A DNA stretch of 64,000 nt from Alloprevotella sp. (GCA_017471505.1 JAFUTC010000006.1:62001-126000); one strand, 5' to 3'; shown: positions 26,524-36,664, numbered from the stretch's first letter. Program-made: numbers and translations. Notes: generated by a model not told the origin, from the letters alone.

Positions 26524-27498
26524 ATGAAACGTGTTTTAGGCATAGGCAACGCACTCAGCGATGCCCTCCTCAAAGTTACCGATGACGAACTCCTGTCCCT
26601 CGGCCTGCCCAAGGGCTCTACGCAGTTCACCGACCAAGAAGGCTACCGCAAAGCCCTGTTGCACCTGGGCGACCGCATAGAGAAATGGGCATCGGGAGGT
26701 TCGAGTGCCAACACGATACTGAGCCTCGGCCACCTCGGAGCCACCCCCGGATTCATCGGAAAGGTCGGCGTGGACTATCCGGGGCACACCTACATCGAAA
26801 ACTGCGTGCGCCACGGCGTCACCACCCACTTCCTGCACGACAGCCTGCCCTCGGGCGTGTGCATCTCGCTCGTGTCGCCCGACGGCCAGCGCACACTGTT
26901 CGACTACCTTGGCGCAGCCGCCAACATGCAGCCCGAAGACCTCGACCCCACCTGGTTTGAAGCCTACGACATACTCCACCTCGAGGGCTACCTCGTGCAA
27001 AACCACGACCTCATACTCCGCGCCATCGACCTGGCCAAGAAAGCGGGACTGAAGATAAGCCTCGACTTCGGCAACTTCAACATCGTGGCCAACGAGCACG
27101 ACTTCTTCCACCGCCTCATAGCCGACGTGGACATTATCTTTGCCAACGAGGACGAGGCCACGGCATTCAGCGGCACGTCCGACGTAGAAACCTCGCTGCA
27201 GCTCCTTGCCGACACCTGCGAGGTGGCTGTGGTCAAAGTAGGCGACAAAGGTGCGTGGGCACGCCAGGGAAGCCTGATTGAAAAAGTCGATGCCGTACCC
27301 GTGGACCACGTGGCCGACACCACCGGCGCAGGCGACTATTTCGCCGCCGGATTCTTGTGGGGACTCGGACAAGGCGAGAGTCTTCGCAAAAGCCTGGAGC
27401 GCGGCGCCGTGCTTGCCTCGAAAGTCATCCAGACCATGGGCGCATCGCTCGACGAGACCGTATGGGCCGAACTGCGCGACTATTTCAGCCAAAAATGA
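26524..27498 (+). CDS. PfkB family carbohydrate/adenosine kinase
   Basis: The 324-residue kinase is counted from ATG 26524 (MKRVLGIGNALSDALLKV); upstream in-frame codons run through array E and are spurious. It has the PfkB signature 1 region (ASGGSSANTILSLGHLGATPGFIGKVG) near residue 60 and signature 2 DTTGAGDYFAAGFLWGLGQG near residue 263 with the catalytic Asp. Bacteroidales genomes commonly annotate this protein as an adenosine/ribokinase-like kinase; the substrate is not decidable here. Its stop overlaps the start of the next gene (ATGA), so the two are translationally coupled. Confidence 0.88.
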   Translation: MKRVLGIGNALSDALLKVTDDELLSLGLPKGSTQFTDQEGYRKALLHLGDRIEKWASGGSSANTILSLGHLGATPGFIGKVGVDYPGHTYIENCVRHGVTTHFLHDSLPSGVCISLVSPDGQRTLFDYLGAAANMQPEDLDPTWFEAYDILHLEGYLVQNHDLILRAIDLAKKAGLKISLDFGNFNIVANEHDFFHRLIADVDIIFANEDEATAFSGTSDVETSLQLLADTCEVAVVKVGDKGAWARQGSLIEKVDAVPVDHVADTTGAGDYFAAGFLWGLGQGESLRKSLERGAVLASKVIQTMGASLDETVWAELRDYFSQK

Positions 27499-29165
27499 TT
27501 CGACGACTGATTTTCCTCCTGCTTATCGTGTCGGGGCTGCCGCTTATGGCGCAGACCGGACAGAGCCACCAGGCCCAGGTTTCGAAGTATCTGGAACTGT
27601 TCCACTCGGCATTCAACGAGCTCGACGCCTATTACGTGGACACGCTCGATGCCCGCAAGACCATCGAGCACGCACTTGAGGCCATGCTCGGCAGTCTTGA
27701 TCCCTACACCGAGTATTACGCCGAGGAAAACACCAACGACTTCAAGCAACTCACTACGGGAAAATACGCCGGCATCGGTGCGCTCGTGCAATATCGCCCT
27801 ACGCTGAAGCGATGCATCATTGCCGAGCCCTACGCCCATACTCCGGCCGCCGAGTCGGGCCTGCATGCGGGCGACGTGCTGCTTGCCATCGACGGACGCG
27901 ACTATGGCGACTGCACGTCCCAGCAGTCTGCGGCCTATTCCGACAGTGTGAGCGCCTCGCTGCGCGGTGAGCCGGGCACGTCGTTCAGTCTTTCCGTGCG
28001 CCGCCACGGACATGCCAAGCCGCTGACCTTTCGCATCACGCGCCGCACCATTTCCCTGCCCACCATCGAATATGACACCGTGCTATGCGACAGTATCGGC
28101 TACGTAGCCCTCAGCACTTACAACGAAAGCACCAGTCAAGACCTCCGGCAGGCCATTGTGCGGCTCAAGAAGCAAGGAGCCACGCGCCTGCTGCTCGACC
28201 TTCGCGACAATCCCGGCGGACTTCTCAGCCAGGCCGTCAAGGTGGTCAGCCTGTTTGTGCCGCGCGGCAAGGAAGTGGTCCGACTCAAAGGCCGGGCCCG
28301 TAAGGAGAACGTGGCCTACTATACGGAAGACACCCCGCTCGACACCACCATTCCGCTCGTCGTATTAGTGAACGAGCAGACGGCATCGGCCGCCGAAATC
28401 ACCAGTGGCGCACTGCAGGACTACGACCGGGCAGTTGTCGTCGGGCGCAATACTTACGGCAAGGGACTGGTGCAGGAACCGCGCTGGCTGCCCTATCACG
28501 CCATGATGAAGGTCACTTCGAGCAAATACTACATCCCTTCGGGGCGCTGCGTGCAGGCATATCGCTACCAGAACGGCCTTCCCGTCCATCTGTCGGACAG
28601 CGCGGCCGCCGAGTTCCATACGGCTGCCGGCCGGCCGGTGCGCGACAGCGGAGGAATACGTCCCGACATCGCCATAAAAGCCGATACACTGCCGACGCTC
28701 GTGGCACACCTGCAGGCCAGCGACGCACTCATAGACTACTGCAACGAGTTCCAGCAGCGCCACAAGACCATCGCGCCGGCCCACACGTTCCGCCTCTCGG
28801 CCGACGACTACGCACAGTTTCGCCAGTTCCTCAAGGACCACGGATTTACCTATAACACCCAGAGCCACGCCGCACTCCAGAACCTGCGCCGCATAGTGGA
28901 GTGGGAAGGCTACCACGACGTGGCGGCCGACGGCATAGACCGCCTCGACAGCATCCTGAGCCAAAACGAGGACTACGACTTTGTGCGCCTCGAAAAGTCC
29001 GTGCGGCGGCTGGTGGAGGAGAGCCTGGTGCGCCGCTACTACTATCAGCGCGGGGCAGCCGCCTATCAAGTGCTGAAAGACAACGACGTGGCCGAGGCAC
29101 TCAAGGTGCTGGCCGACGACAAGCAGTATCGCGCCATCCTGCAACCGGCTCCGGCCAACCGATAA
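27495..29165 (+). CDS. C-terminal processing peptidase, S41 family with PDZ
   Basis: The 556-residue protein starts at ATG 27495, which overlaps the kinase stop codon. Signal peptide MIRRLIFLLLIVSGLPLMAQ; helical N-terminal part with SLDPYTEYY; PDZ domain ~residues 75-165 (GIGALVQYRP, AAESGLHAGDVLLAIDG); S41 core with YVALSTYN, LLLDLRDNPGGLLSQAVKV, the catalytic Ser in NEQTASAAEITSGALQD near residue 300, and the Lys in NTYGKGLVQ. A long C-terminal extension follows, as in Bacteroidetes CtpA homologues. It is a periplasmic protease of unknown substrate. An intrinsic terminator follows. Confidence 0.93.
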   Translation: MIRRLIFLLLIVSGLPLMAQTGQSHQAQVSKYLELFHSAFNELDAYYVDTLDARKTIEHALEAMLGSLDPYTEYYAEENTNDFKQLTTGKYAGIGALVQYRPTLKRCIIAEPYAHTPAAESGLHAGDVLLAIDGRDYGDCTSQQSAAYSDSVSASLRGEPGTSFSLSVRRHGHAKPLTFRITRRTISLPTIEYDTVLCDSIGYVALSTYNESTSQDLRQAIVRLKKQGATRLLLDLRDNPGGLLSQAVKVVSLFVPRGKEVVRLKGRARKENVAYYTEDTPLDTTIPLVVLVNEQTASAAEITSGALQDYDRAVVVGRNTYGKGLVQEPRWLPYHAMMKVTSSKYYIPSGRCVQAYRYQNGLPVHLSDSAAAEFHTAAGRPVRDSGGIRPDIAIKADTLPTLVAHLQASDALIDYCNEFQQRHKTIAPAHTFRLSADDYAQFRQFLKDHGFTYNTQSHAALQNLRRIVEWEGYHDVAADGIDRLDSILSQNEDYDFVRLEKSVRRLVEESLVRRYYYQRGAAAYQVLKDNDVAEALKVLADDKQYRAILQPAPANR

Positions 29166-29256
29166 GCCGGGGGATTGTCAATGTTTTTCGCACTTTTCGG
29201 AAAATACGGGGGTTGCACAGACCGAAAAGTTTTCGTAAATTTGAAACAGCAATAGG

Positions 29257-29282
29257 AAAGCGGCTTACGGGCCGCTTTTTTT
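29257..29282 (+). terminator. Intrinsic terminator of the S41 peptidase gene
   Basis: AAAGCGGC (29257-29264) pairs with GCCGCTTT (29271-29278) across a 6-base loop and is followed by a run of T to 29282. Confidence 0.88.
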
Positions 29283-29347
29283 GTTTCGCACCCTTGTTCC
29301 ACACAAAAATCCAACGCATTTTCCGAAATTCCGCCCTATGCCATCCG

Positions 29348-29431
29348 CCTGCCCGATTATGCTCCGCGCCAATTGCATAATCGGATTTTCAAATTGCATT
29401 ATGCAATTCGCCGACTCGCTTATGAAAGATT
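29348..29431. repeat. Array F: four clear 21-bp phased units plus one decayed
   Basis: Clear centres are at 29358, 29379, 29400 and 29421. A decayed unit in register is centred at 29337 (CCCTATG). The best units share CAATTGCAT/CAAATTGCAT left halves and ATCGGATTTT or ATGCAATTCG right halves. The gene-free stretch 29166-29637 (472 bases) holds the peptidase terminator, this array, about 130 bases in which I see nothing specific, and the pnp promoter. Confidence 0.82.
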
Positions 29432-29561
29432 TGTGCAAGTCCGACCGCCGCCTGCTTAACACAATTTAATATTTCGGCAAATTGTCAATAAAATTCCACA
29501 AAACCGCTGTGGCTTCGCCGGCCGATAGTCGCACAAAATGAAAGAATTATGGCGTCAAACC

Positions 29562-29591
29562 TTTCCATATCCGGCAAAATGCCTAAATTTG
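29562..29591 (+). promoter_or_regulatory. Promoter of pnp
   Basis: TTTC at 29562-29565, an 18-base spacer and TAAATTTG at 29584-29591 match the Bacteroidetes promoter. The leader is about 42 bases. Confidence 0.7.
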
Positions 29592-29637
29592 CGCGATTTT
29601 AAGAGAAGAATATATTATTAACTAAGTACACACAAAG

Positions 29638-31914
29638 ATGAATGTGATCACTAAGACCGTTTCGCTGCCCGACGGACGTACCATCAGCATCGAAACTGGA
29701 AAGTTGGCCAAGCAGGCGGATGGCGCCGTAATGCTCCGTCTGAACAACACCATGCTCCTTGCCACCGTCGTAGGAGCCAAAGACGCAGTTCCGGGCACCG
29801 ATTTTATGCCCCTGCAGTGCGATTATAAAGAGAAATACTCCGCAGCCGGACGCTTCCCCGGCGGATTTACGAAACGAGAAGGCCGTGCCGGCGACTACGA
29901 GATACTGACCTCGCGCCTGGTTGACCGCGCCCTCCGTCCGCTGTTCCCCTCCGACTACCATGCCGAAGTATTCGTCAACATTATCCTCTTCAGCGCCGAC
30001 GGCGTAGACATGCCCGACGCACTCGCAGGCTTTGCCGCCTCGGCCGCACTCGCCTGCTCCGACATTCCCTTCGAGGCCCCCATCTCCGAAGTACGCGTGG
30101 CCCGCATCAACGGCGAGTTCGTAATCAACCCGACCTTTGAGCAACTCACCCACGCCGATATGGACCTGATGGTCGGCGCTACCGAAGAAAACATCATGAT
30201 GGTAGAAGGCGAAATGAAAGAAGTTCCCGAAAGCGCACTTCTCGAAGCCCTCAAGGCAGCCCACGATGCCATCAAGCCCATGTGCCGTCTTCAGAAAGAA
30301 TTGATGAAGGAACTCGGCACGGACGTTAAGCGCGAATACTGTCACGAAGTCAACGACGAAGAACTGCGCGAAGCCGTCAAGGCAGAGTGCTATCAGCCCG
30401 CCTACGCCATCGCTCAGGCCGGCGACCACGACAAGCATCAGCGCGAAGACGCCTTTACCCAAATTCGCGAAGACTTTAAGGTGCGCTACGCCGAGGCACA
30501 CACCGACCTGTCGGCCGAAGAACTCGAAGAAAAGAACGCACTCATCGACCGCTACTACCACGACGTAGAGCGCGACGCCATGCGCCGCTGCATCCTCGAC
30601 GAGGGTAAGCGACTCGACGGACGTGCCACCACGGACATTCGCCCCATCTGGTGCGAGGTAGACCCGCTCCCCGGCCCCCACGGAAGTGCCATCTTCACCC
30701 GCGGAGAGACCCAAGCGCTCGCTACCACTACGCTGGGCACCAAACTCGACGAGAAACTGATTGACGACGTACTCGACAAGAGCTACCAGCGCTTCCTGCT
30801 GCACTACAACTTCCCCCCGTTCTCCACGGGCGAAGCCAAAGCGCAGCGCGGCGTAGGCCGACGCGAAATCGGCCACGGCCATCTGGCCTGGAGAGGCTTG
30901 AAGGACCAGATTCCCTCGGACTTCCCCTACACCGTAAGAGTAGTATCTGACATTTTGGAAAGCAACGGCTCGAGTTCAATGGCCACCGTTTGCGCCGGAA
31001 CGCTCTCGCTGATGGATGCAGGCGTTCCCTTGAAGAACCCCGTAAGCGGAATTGCCATGGGTCTTATCAAGAACCCCGGCGAAGACAAATATGCCATCCT
31101 GTCCGATATTCTTGGCGACGAAGACCACCTTGGCGACATGGACTTCAAGACTACCGGAACCATCAACGGCCTTACCGCCACCCAAATGGATATTAAGTGC
31201 GACGGACTCTCCTACGAAATCCTCGAAAAAGCACTGATGCAGGCGAAGGAAGGCCGCGAGCACATCCTCGGAAAACTGACCGAGACGATTGCAGAACCGA
31301 GAGCCGACTTCAAACCACAAGTACCGCGCATCGTAGCCTTTGAGATTCCGAAGGAATTCATCGGTGCAGTCATTGGCCCGGGCGGAAAAATCATCCAGGG
31401 CATGCAGGAAGAAACCGGCGCCACCATCACAATTGACGAAGAAGACGGCGTAGGCAAAATTCAGGTAAGCGCACCGAACAAGGAAAGCATCGACGCCGCC
31501 GTTGCCAAGATCAAAGCCATCGTGGCCATGCCCGAAGTGGGCGAGACCTACGAGGCCAAGGTTGTCAGCATTATGCCCTACGGCTGCTTCGTAGAGTTCA
31601 TGCCGGGCAAGGAAGGCCTGCTGCACATCAGCGAAATTGCCTGGAAGCGCTTGGAGACCGTCGAAGAAGCCGGCATAAAGGAAGGCGACAAAATCACCGT
31701 CAAACTGCTCGAAATCGACGAGAAGACGGGCAAGTTCCGCCTCAGCCACCGCGTTCTGGAAGAGAAACCCGCCGACTGGGAAGACCGCCCGGCTCGCAGA
31801 CCTCGTCGCGAGAACGGAGAGCATAACAGCCGCCCCCGTCGCGAAGGCGACCGCGGCCAGCGTCCCCAGCCTCGCCGCCAGGAATCCCAAGAAGGCAGCA
31901 GTTTCGACTTTTAA
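29638..31914 (+). CDS. pnp: Polyribonucleotide nucleotidyltransferase (PNPase)
   Basis: The 758-residue enzyme degrades RNA 3' to 5' using phosphate. It has two RNase PH domains; the second active site lies in the [26 protein letters not shown] region. A helical linker lies between them. A KH domain follows with [20 protein letters not shown] near residue 580, then an S1 domain with [21 protein letters not shown] near residue 645. The tail (from ~720) is rich in Arg/Pro/Gln, an extra RNA-binding extension beyond the E. coli length of 711. A strong hairpin follows the stop. Confidence 0.97.
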   Translation: MNVITKTVSLPDGRTISIETGKLAKQADGAVMLRLNNTMLLATVVGAKDAVPGTDFMPLQCDYKEKYSAAGRFPGGFTKREGRAGDYEILTSRLVDRALRPLFPSDYHAEVFVNIILFSADGVDMPDALAGFAASAALACSDIPFEAPISEVRVARINGEFVINPTFEQLTHADMDLMVGATEENIMMVEGEMKEVPESALLEALKAAHDAIKPMCRLQKELMKELGTDVKREYCHEVNDEELREAVKAECYQPAYAIAQAGDHDKHQREDAFTQIREDFKVRYAEAHTDLSAEELEEKNALIDRYYHDVERDAMRRCILDEGKRLDGRATTDIRPIWCEVDPLPGPHGSAIFTRGETQALATTTLGTKLDEKLIDDVLDKSYQRFLLHYNFPPFSTGEAKAQRGVGRREIGHGHLAWRGLKDQIPSDFPYTVRVVSDILESNGSSSMATVCAGTLSLMDAGVPLKNPVSGIAMGLIKNPGEDKYAILSDILGDEDHLGDMDFKTTGTINGLTATQMDIKCDGLSYEILEKALMQAKEGREHILGKLTETIAEPRADFKPQVPRIVAFEIPKEFIGAVIGPGGKIIQGMQEETGATITIDEEDGVGKIQVSAPNKESIDAAVAKIKAIVAMPEVGETYEAKVVSIMPYGCFVEFMPGKEGLLHISEIAWKRLETVEEAGIKEGDKITVKLLEIDEKTGKFRLSHRVLEEKPADWEDRPARRPRRENGEHNSRPRREGDRGQRPQPRRQESQEGSSFDF

Positions 31915-31944
31915 GCCGACAACCTACCTAAACGACAAAGATTG

Positions 31945-31978
31945 CAGAAGCCTGTTGTCGGTTGGCAACAGGCTTCTG
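31945..31978 (+). terminator. Hairpin after pnp
   Basis: CAGAAGCCTGTTG (31945-31957) pairs perfectly with CAACAGGCTTCTG (31966-31978) over an 8-base loop. There is no long T run, so it may protect the pnp 3' end or terminate with help. Confidence 0.65.
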
Positions 31979-32004
31979 TGCATTTACGCCACAGCCCCAT
32001 TCGC

Positions 32005-33993
32005 GTGAAACACCTTCGAATTCATTGCATGCTATCGGCCCTTGCGCTCGTCCCTCTATGGACCTGGGCGCAAACTCCGATGCGTGCCGACAGCACCCTG
32101 TCGGAGGCACACGTCGAAGGCATGCATGCCGGCAAGACACTCACCTCGGCCACACCGCTACAGCACCTCGACAGCCGACAGATGAAGCAAATCGGCGCCA
32201 CCACTATGGCCGACGCCGTCAGGAGTTTTGCCGGTGTCAATCTGCGCGACTACGGCGGCGCCGGCGGTATGAAAACCGTCAACGTACGCGGTCTCGGCGC
32301 CAGCCACACGGCCGTTTCCTACGACGGCATTGTGGTGGGCAACGCTCAAGGCGGGCAAATCGACCTCAGCCGCTTTCTGCTCAGCCGACTGAGCCACCTG
32401 TCGCTCCAGACCGCCGAGTCCGACGCCCTGCTGACTACGGTACGCGAACAGGGCAACGCCACGCTGCTGCTGCAGACCGACTTTGCCGCCACCCGCACCA
32501 TCGGACTGACCGGCACGCTTGGCCTCGAGACTGGAAGTTTTGGACTCTTCCACCCCTCCGTAAGCCTGACGGGGCAGACCTCCGAAGCACACGCCATAGG
32601 CATGATGGCCGATTTTCACTATGGCAAGAACGACTATCCGTTCCTATTCCGAAACGGCGTGGCCACCCACAAAGAGCGGCGCCTGAACAGCCGGCTGCGC
32701 GACACCACCGTCGAACTGAACGACCGCATCGACCTGGGCGACCACGGCACCATTGCGTCGAAGGCCTACTTTAGCAACCGCAACCGCCAGTTGCCCGGAC
32801 CGACCATCTTCTATGTGCAAGGCAACCACGAACGCCTCCACGAGCGCCAGGCATTTATGCAGTCGCGCTGGACCATGCAGCGCACCAAGTGGCAAGCCTT
32901 TGCCGCCGCCAAAGTATCGTGGGAAGAAAGCAAATACGCCGATGAGGGCGGCCAATATCCCGGTGGGGCACTCCACCAGAACTATCGCCAGCGCGAAGCC
33001 TACGGTTCGGGCGGCGTGGGGCGCAGTTGGACCCACTGGCAAGTGGCACTGGCGGCCGACTATGCCTATGCCGACCTCGCCTCGAACCTTACCACCGACT
33101 CCGACGTGGCTCGCCACAGCCTGCTCAGCAGTGTAGCCGTCCGCTGGATGCCGTCGCGTTTCACGCTGACCCTGCGCCTGGTCGATGCAGTCCTATGGAA
33201 CCGTTCCGACGGACCGTCCTCCGCCCGCAACCTGCACCACCTGTCGCCCTCGGCCAGTATGATTTGGAACTGCCTGACCCTGCCGCAAGCCCACTTGTCG
33301 GTCCGCGCCCACTACAAAGACTTCTTCCGCCCACCCACCTTTAACGAATCGTACTACTACCACCTCGGCTCCACCAGCCTCCGCCCCGAGCGGACGCGGC
33401 AGATAGGCATGGGCGGAAGTCTGCTTTGGCTGCCGGCCGAAAAGTGGCGCCTGTCGGTCGATGCCAACAGCTATTTCAACCGCATTGCCGACAAAATCTC
33501 GGCCATCCCCTACAACCTGTTCGTCTGGCGTATGACCAACCTGGGCCGCGTAAGGGCCGCCGGCCTCGACCTTGTGGTGCAGGCCGACTGGCAAGTGCGT
33601 CCCCGCCACGGACTTATGCTGCGCGGCACCTACACCCTGCAGTCAGTCCGCAACCGCACACAGCGCGGCGACGCCTCCTTCGGAAAACAACTGGCCTATG
33701 TGCCCACGCACAGCGGCACTATGGCGCTGTCCTGGACCAACCCCTGGGTCAACGCCACCCTCAGCCTGCAGGCATGCTCCATGCGCTGGGCCACCAACGA
33801 GCATACCGAATCCACCGAGACGCCAGGCTACGGCGAGTGGAGCCTCGGACTGTGGCGCAACATCACCGTCGGTCGCCACCACATCACCGTCGGTGCCCAT
33901 CTGCTGAATATCCTTGACCGCCAGTACAGCATCATCCGCCGCTACCCCATGCCCGGACGAGCCTGGAAGGTTAGCGCCGACTGGCATTTCTAA
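32005..33993 (+). CDS. TonB-dependent outer-membrane receptor, BtuB-like
   Basis: The 662-residue protein is counted from GTG 32005, which gives a clean signal peptide (KHLRIHCMLSALALVPLWTWAQ); the TTG at 31942 is inside a hairpin and unlikely, and ATG 32029 is an alternative. The plug domain has ATTMADAVRSFAGVNLRDYGGAGG and the TonB plug end IDLSRFLLSRLSHL. A 22-strand barrel follows, ending AWKVSADWHF with the terminal aromatic. It lacks the CarboxypepD-like N-terminal domain and SusD partner of glycan systems. Its short length and the neighbouring propeller lipoprotein resemble the BtuB-BtuG vitamin B12 pair. No cobalamin riboswitch is visible upstream, so substrate is uncertain. Confidence 0.85.
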   Translation: MKHLRIHCMLSALALVPLWTWAQTPMRADSTLSEAHVEGMHAGKTLTSATPLQHLDSRQMKQIGATTMADAVRSFAGVNLRDYGGAGGMKTVNVRGLGASHTAVSYDGIVVGNAQGGQIDLSRFLLSRLSHLSLQTAESDALLTTVREQGNATLLLQTDFAATRTIGLTGTLGLETGSFGLFHPSVSLTGQTSEAHAIGMMADFHYGKNDYPFLFRNGVATHKERRLNSRLRDTTVELNDRIDLGDHGTIASKAYFSNRNRQLPGPTIFYVQGNHERLHERQAFMQSRWTMQRTKWQAFAAAKVSWEESKYADEGGQYPGGALHQNYRQREAYGSGGVGRSWTHWQVALAADYAYADLASNLTTDSDVARHSLLSSVAVRWMPSRFTLTLRLVDAVLWNRSDGPSSARNLHHLSPSASMIWNCLTLPQAHLSVRAHYKDFFRPPTFNESYYYHLGSTSLRPERTRQIGMGGSLLWLPAEKWRLSVDANSYFNRIADKISAIPYNLFVWRMTNLGRVRAAGLDLVVQADWQVRPRHGLMLRGTYTLQSVRNRTQRGDASFGKQLAYVPTHSGTMALSWTNPWVNATLSLQACSMRWATNEHTESTETPGYGEWSLGLWRNITVGRHHITVGAHLLNILDRQYSIIRRYPMPGRAWKVSADWHF

Positions 33994-34035
33994 GGGTTGC
34001 CCGCCGACATCCTTATCAGAAAAACTGCTAACACT

Positions 34036-34065
34036 TTTGCTTATAGCAAAAAAAACTTAACTTTG
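34036..34065 (+). promoter_or_regulatory. Promoter of the propeller lipoprotein gene
   Basis: TTTG at 34036-34039, an 18-base spacer and TAACTTTG at 34058-34065 match both promoter elements. The leader to ATG 34108 is about 38 bases. Confidence 0.75.
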
Positions 34066-34107
34066 CTCGGTAAACCATCGTATAACAAACAAAAATTCAT
34101 ATACACC

Positions 34108-35235
34108 ATGAAAAATCTCCTACGCAACACACTGATTGCCCTGTCGGCTACGCTTACACTGGCGTCTTGCAACGACACGGACGACTACCACGGAACATTT
34201 CTGACTACGGATGCGGCCATTATCATAAACCAAGGCAACCAATACGATGGGATTGCCGGCACGATGGGCGTGTTCGACACTCACTCCATGGTCTATTCGG
34301 CCAACATCTTTGAGGGCGTCAACGGCCAGAGCCTCGGCGACACTCCCCAGAACGCCATCGTGCACGGAAGCAAAGTCTATTTGCCCGTCTTCGGTAGCAA
34401 CGTGGTTTGGGTGCTTGACAAAAACACCAACCGCATAGTGCACACCATCAACACGAACCAGCCGGAATGGGTGGACGCTTATAAAAACTATCTGTACATT
34501 GCCAACAACGACGGCTTTGTCACTCGCGTGGACACGGCCACCTGGGCTACCACGCAACTGGCCGTTGGTCCCAACCCGGCATGTTTGGTTGTGACTCGTA
34601 ATGCCGTTTACGTGACTATCTCCGACGGCTATAACTATGCCAACAACTATGCCGACGGCAAGAAGGTCGTGAAAATCAATCTCGACGGCTTTGTCGTAGA
34701 GAAAGAAATTCCTTGCGGACTGAACCCCGGTAAGATTGTGGCCAACAGCTACGGACAAATCTTCCTGGTGGCCCGTGGAAACTACAAGCCGCTTAGTGAG
34801 CCGGACCGCGTTCCCTCGATGATTCAGGAAATAAACGGCAGTGATGTCATCTCGGCCACTGGCGGACGCTCGGACCTCGGATTTACGCTCGGCATGGACC
34901 TTGCTGTCAGCAACAACTACCTCTACGTAATCGAGGGCGACTATAACAACGACGGAACGCTCCGTGGTTTCAACTACAAAGTCTTCAATGCGCTTGGAAT
35001 GGGCCTTATGACCGACGACAAGTTCAGTGTAGGCGATCGTCCCGCCTGTCCTACCGGCATCTTTGTAGACCCCGTCACCTCGCTTGTCTATATCACCAGC
35101 GACCCGAGCCTTACGGGCTACAACCAGCAAGGTTCCGTATGGATTTTCAACTATGACGGCGCCCTGCTGCATCACTTTGACGCAGGCATACATCCGTACG
35201 CCGTAGCATTTGTACACGGAAGCATTACCCAATAA
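34108..35235 (+). CDS. Surface beta-propeller lipoprotein (DUF5074/YncE-like), BtuG-like
   Basis: The 375-residue lipoprotein starts at ATG 34108 (MKNLLRNTLIALSATLTLASC, lipobox LASC). Repeated blade-like strands follow: KVYLPVFGSNVVWVLDKNTN, KNYLYIANNDGFVTRVDT, NAVYVTISDG, GQIFLVARGN, NNYLYVIEGDYNNDG, LVYITSDPS and GSVWIFNYDG, which is a seven-blade pattern. DUF5074 lipoproteins in Bacteroides include BtuG, a high-affinity cobalamin-capturing partner of BtuB. The adjacent TonB receptor supports that reading, but the ligand is inferred. It has its own promoter and is followed by a terminator-like hairpin. Confidence 0.8.
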   Translation: MKNLLRNTLIALSATLTLASCNDTDDYHGTFLTTDAAIIINQGNQYDGIAGTMGVFDTHSMVYSANIFEGVNGQSLGDTPQNAIVHGSKVYLPVFGSNVVWVLDKNTNRIVHTINTNQPEWVDAYKNYLYIANNDGFVTRVDTATWATTQLAVGPNPACLVVTRNAVYVTISDGYNYANNYADGKKVVKINLDGFVVEKEIPCGLNPGKIVANSYGQIFLVARGNYKPLSEPDRVPSMIQEINGSDVISATGGRSDLGFTLGMDLAVSNNYLYVIEGDYNNDGTLRGFNYKVFNALGMGLMTDDKFSVGDRPACPTGIFVDPVTSLVYITSDPSLTGYNQQGSVWIFNYDGALLHHFDAGIHPYAVAFVHGSITQ

Positions 35236-35251
35236 GCCTCTTGCCCGCACA

Positions 35252-35307
35252 AAAACCCCGCCACCGAGTCTGTCGCACCATACAGCGGCTCGCCAGCGCG
35301 GGGTTTT
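35252..35307 (+). terminator. Hairpin/terminator between the propeller gene and the MFS operon
   Basis: AAAACCCCGC (35252-35261) pairs with GCGGGGTTTT (35298-35307), with further pairing inside. The inverted A and T runs make it able to act on both strands. Only 22 bases separate it from the MFS start codon and no promoter is visible there, so read-through or regulated anti-termination may be needed. Confidence 0.75.
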
Positions 35308-35329
35308 GCGCATTTAGCATCAACCCACT

Positions 35330-36658
35330 ATGAAAGATATCGAACCTATTGACCTTGAACCCAAGCAAACCAGTCGCAACCCCTTGAGCTGGGTGCCTAC
35401 TGCATACTTTGCCATGGGAATGCCATTTGTCATCGTGAACATGGTAGCCGTGCTCATGTACAAAGACCTTGGCATCGACGAGAAAACCATTACGTTCTGG
35501 ACCGGTCTCATACTGCTGCCGTGGAGCCTGAAGCCCCTGTGGAGCCCAATTATGGAGTTGTACAAGACCAAGAAGTTCTACGTGGTGCTTACCCAAATGC
35601 TTTCGGGCCTCAGCTTTGGCCTGATAGCGCTCGGGCTTAACCTGCCCAGTTTCTTTGCCGTCACAATCGCACTCTTCACGGTGGTGGCACTCAGCGGCGC
35701 TACGCACGACATCGCTTTGGACGGCCTTTACATGCAGGAGTTGGACAAAGAGACGCAGGCCAGGTACATAGGCTGGCAGGGCGCCTTCTACAATTTGGCC
35801 AAACTTGTGGCAACGGGCGGTCTGGTCTATCTGGCGGGCCTTCTCATAAGCCACCTGAAAGCCGCCAAGCACTTGTCGGACGCTGCGGCCAACCTGTCGG
35901 GCTGGACCATCATCATGGCCATCTTTGCCGCAATGCTCCTGGCGCTCGGCACCTACCATCTGTTCATCCTCCCAAGTGGAGGCCGCAAGGACACGGACGA
36001 GCGCAAATCTTTCAAGCAGACAATGAGCGAACTGCTTGAGGTGCTGGTCGATTTCTTCAAGAAAAAGCATATTGCCTACTATATTGCCTTCATCGTGCTC
36101 TATCGTTTCGCCGAGGGCTTCGTAGTAAAAATGGTGCCGCTCTTTCTGAAAGCCCCGTTGGCCGAGGGCGGACTCGGACTGAGTAATGAAACCATCGGAC
36201 TGCTCTATGGCACATGCGGCTCGCTTGCTTTCGTCATCGGTTCGATACTGGCCGGCTACTACATTTCCCACTTCGGCCTGAAGCGCACCCTATTCTCACT
36301 GTGCTGCGTCTTTAACATTCCTTTTGCCATCTATACGCTTCTGGCCATCTACCAGCCCGAAAACATCTACCTCATAGGTGCCGGCATCGCTTTCGAGTAC
36401 TTCGGCTACGGTTTCGGCTTCGTCGGGCTCACGCTCTTTATGATGCAGCAGATTGCCCCAGGCAAATACCAGATGTCGCACTACGCTTTCGCCAGCGCCA
36501 TTATGAACTTCGGCGTCATGTTGCCCGGAATGCTCAGCGGCGCTGTCTGGCAGATGCTTGGCGGCTACAAACCGTTCTTCATCTTTGTGCTCGTGGCCAC
36601 CATCCCGGCCTTCCTCATCACCTACTTTGTTCCGTTCACTCATCCCGATAAGAAATAA
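35330..36658 (+). CDS. MFS transporter (AmpG/SLC45-like) for mannosides
   Basis: The 442-residue protein has about 12 hydrophobic segments, with MFS landmarks LILLPWSLKPLWSPIMELYKTKKF after helix 2 and SGATHDIALDGLYMQEL near residue 125. This family resembles AmpG-type sugar/muropeptide permeases and is the usual companion of GH130 phosphorylases in Bacteroides. It probably imports mannosyl-GlcNAc-type disaccharides released in the periplasm. The GH130 gene starts 6 bases after its stop, a clear operon. Confidence 0.85.
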   Translation: MKDIEPIDLEPKQTSRNPLSWVPTAYFAMGMPFVIVNMVAVLMYKDLGIDEKTITFWTGLILLPWSLKPLWSPIMELYKTKKFYVVLTQMLSGLSFGLIALGLNLPSFFAVTIALFTVVALSGATHDIALDGLYMQELDKETQARYIGWQGAFYNLAKLVATGGLVYLAGLLISHLKAAKHLSDAAANLSGWTIIMAIFAAMLLALGTYHLFILPSGGRKDTDERKSFKQTMSELLEVLVDFFKKKHIAYYIAFIVLYRFAEGFVVKMVPLFLKAPLAEGGLGLSNETIGLLYGTCGSLAFVIGSILAGYYISHFGLKRTLFSLCCVFNIPFAIYTLLAIYQPENIYLIGAGIAFEYFGYGFGFVGLTLFMMQQIAPGKYQMSHYAFASAIMNFGVMLPGMLSGAVWQMLGGYKPFFIFVLVATIPAFLITYFVPFTHPDKK

Positions 36659-36664
36659 GAAACC

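Noticed and set aside
31915..32004. Cobalamin riboswitch before the TonB receptor
   Set aside because: The 90-base gap contains a simple 13-bp hairpin and no recognisable B12 box or conserved core.
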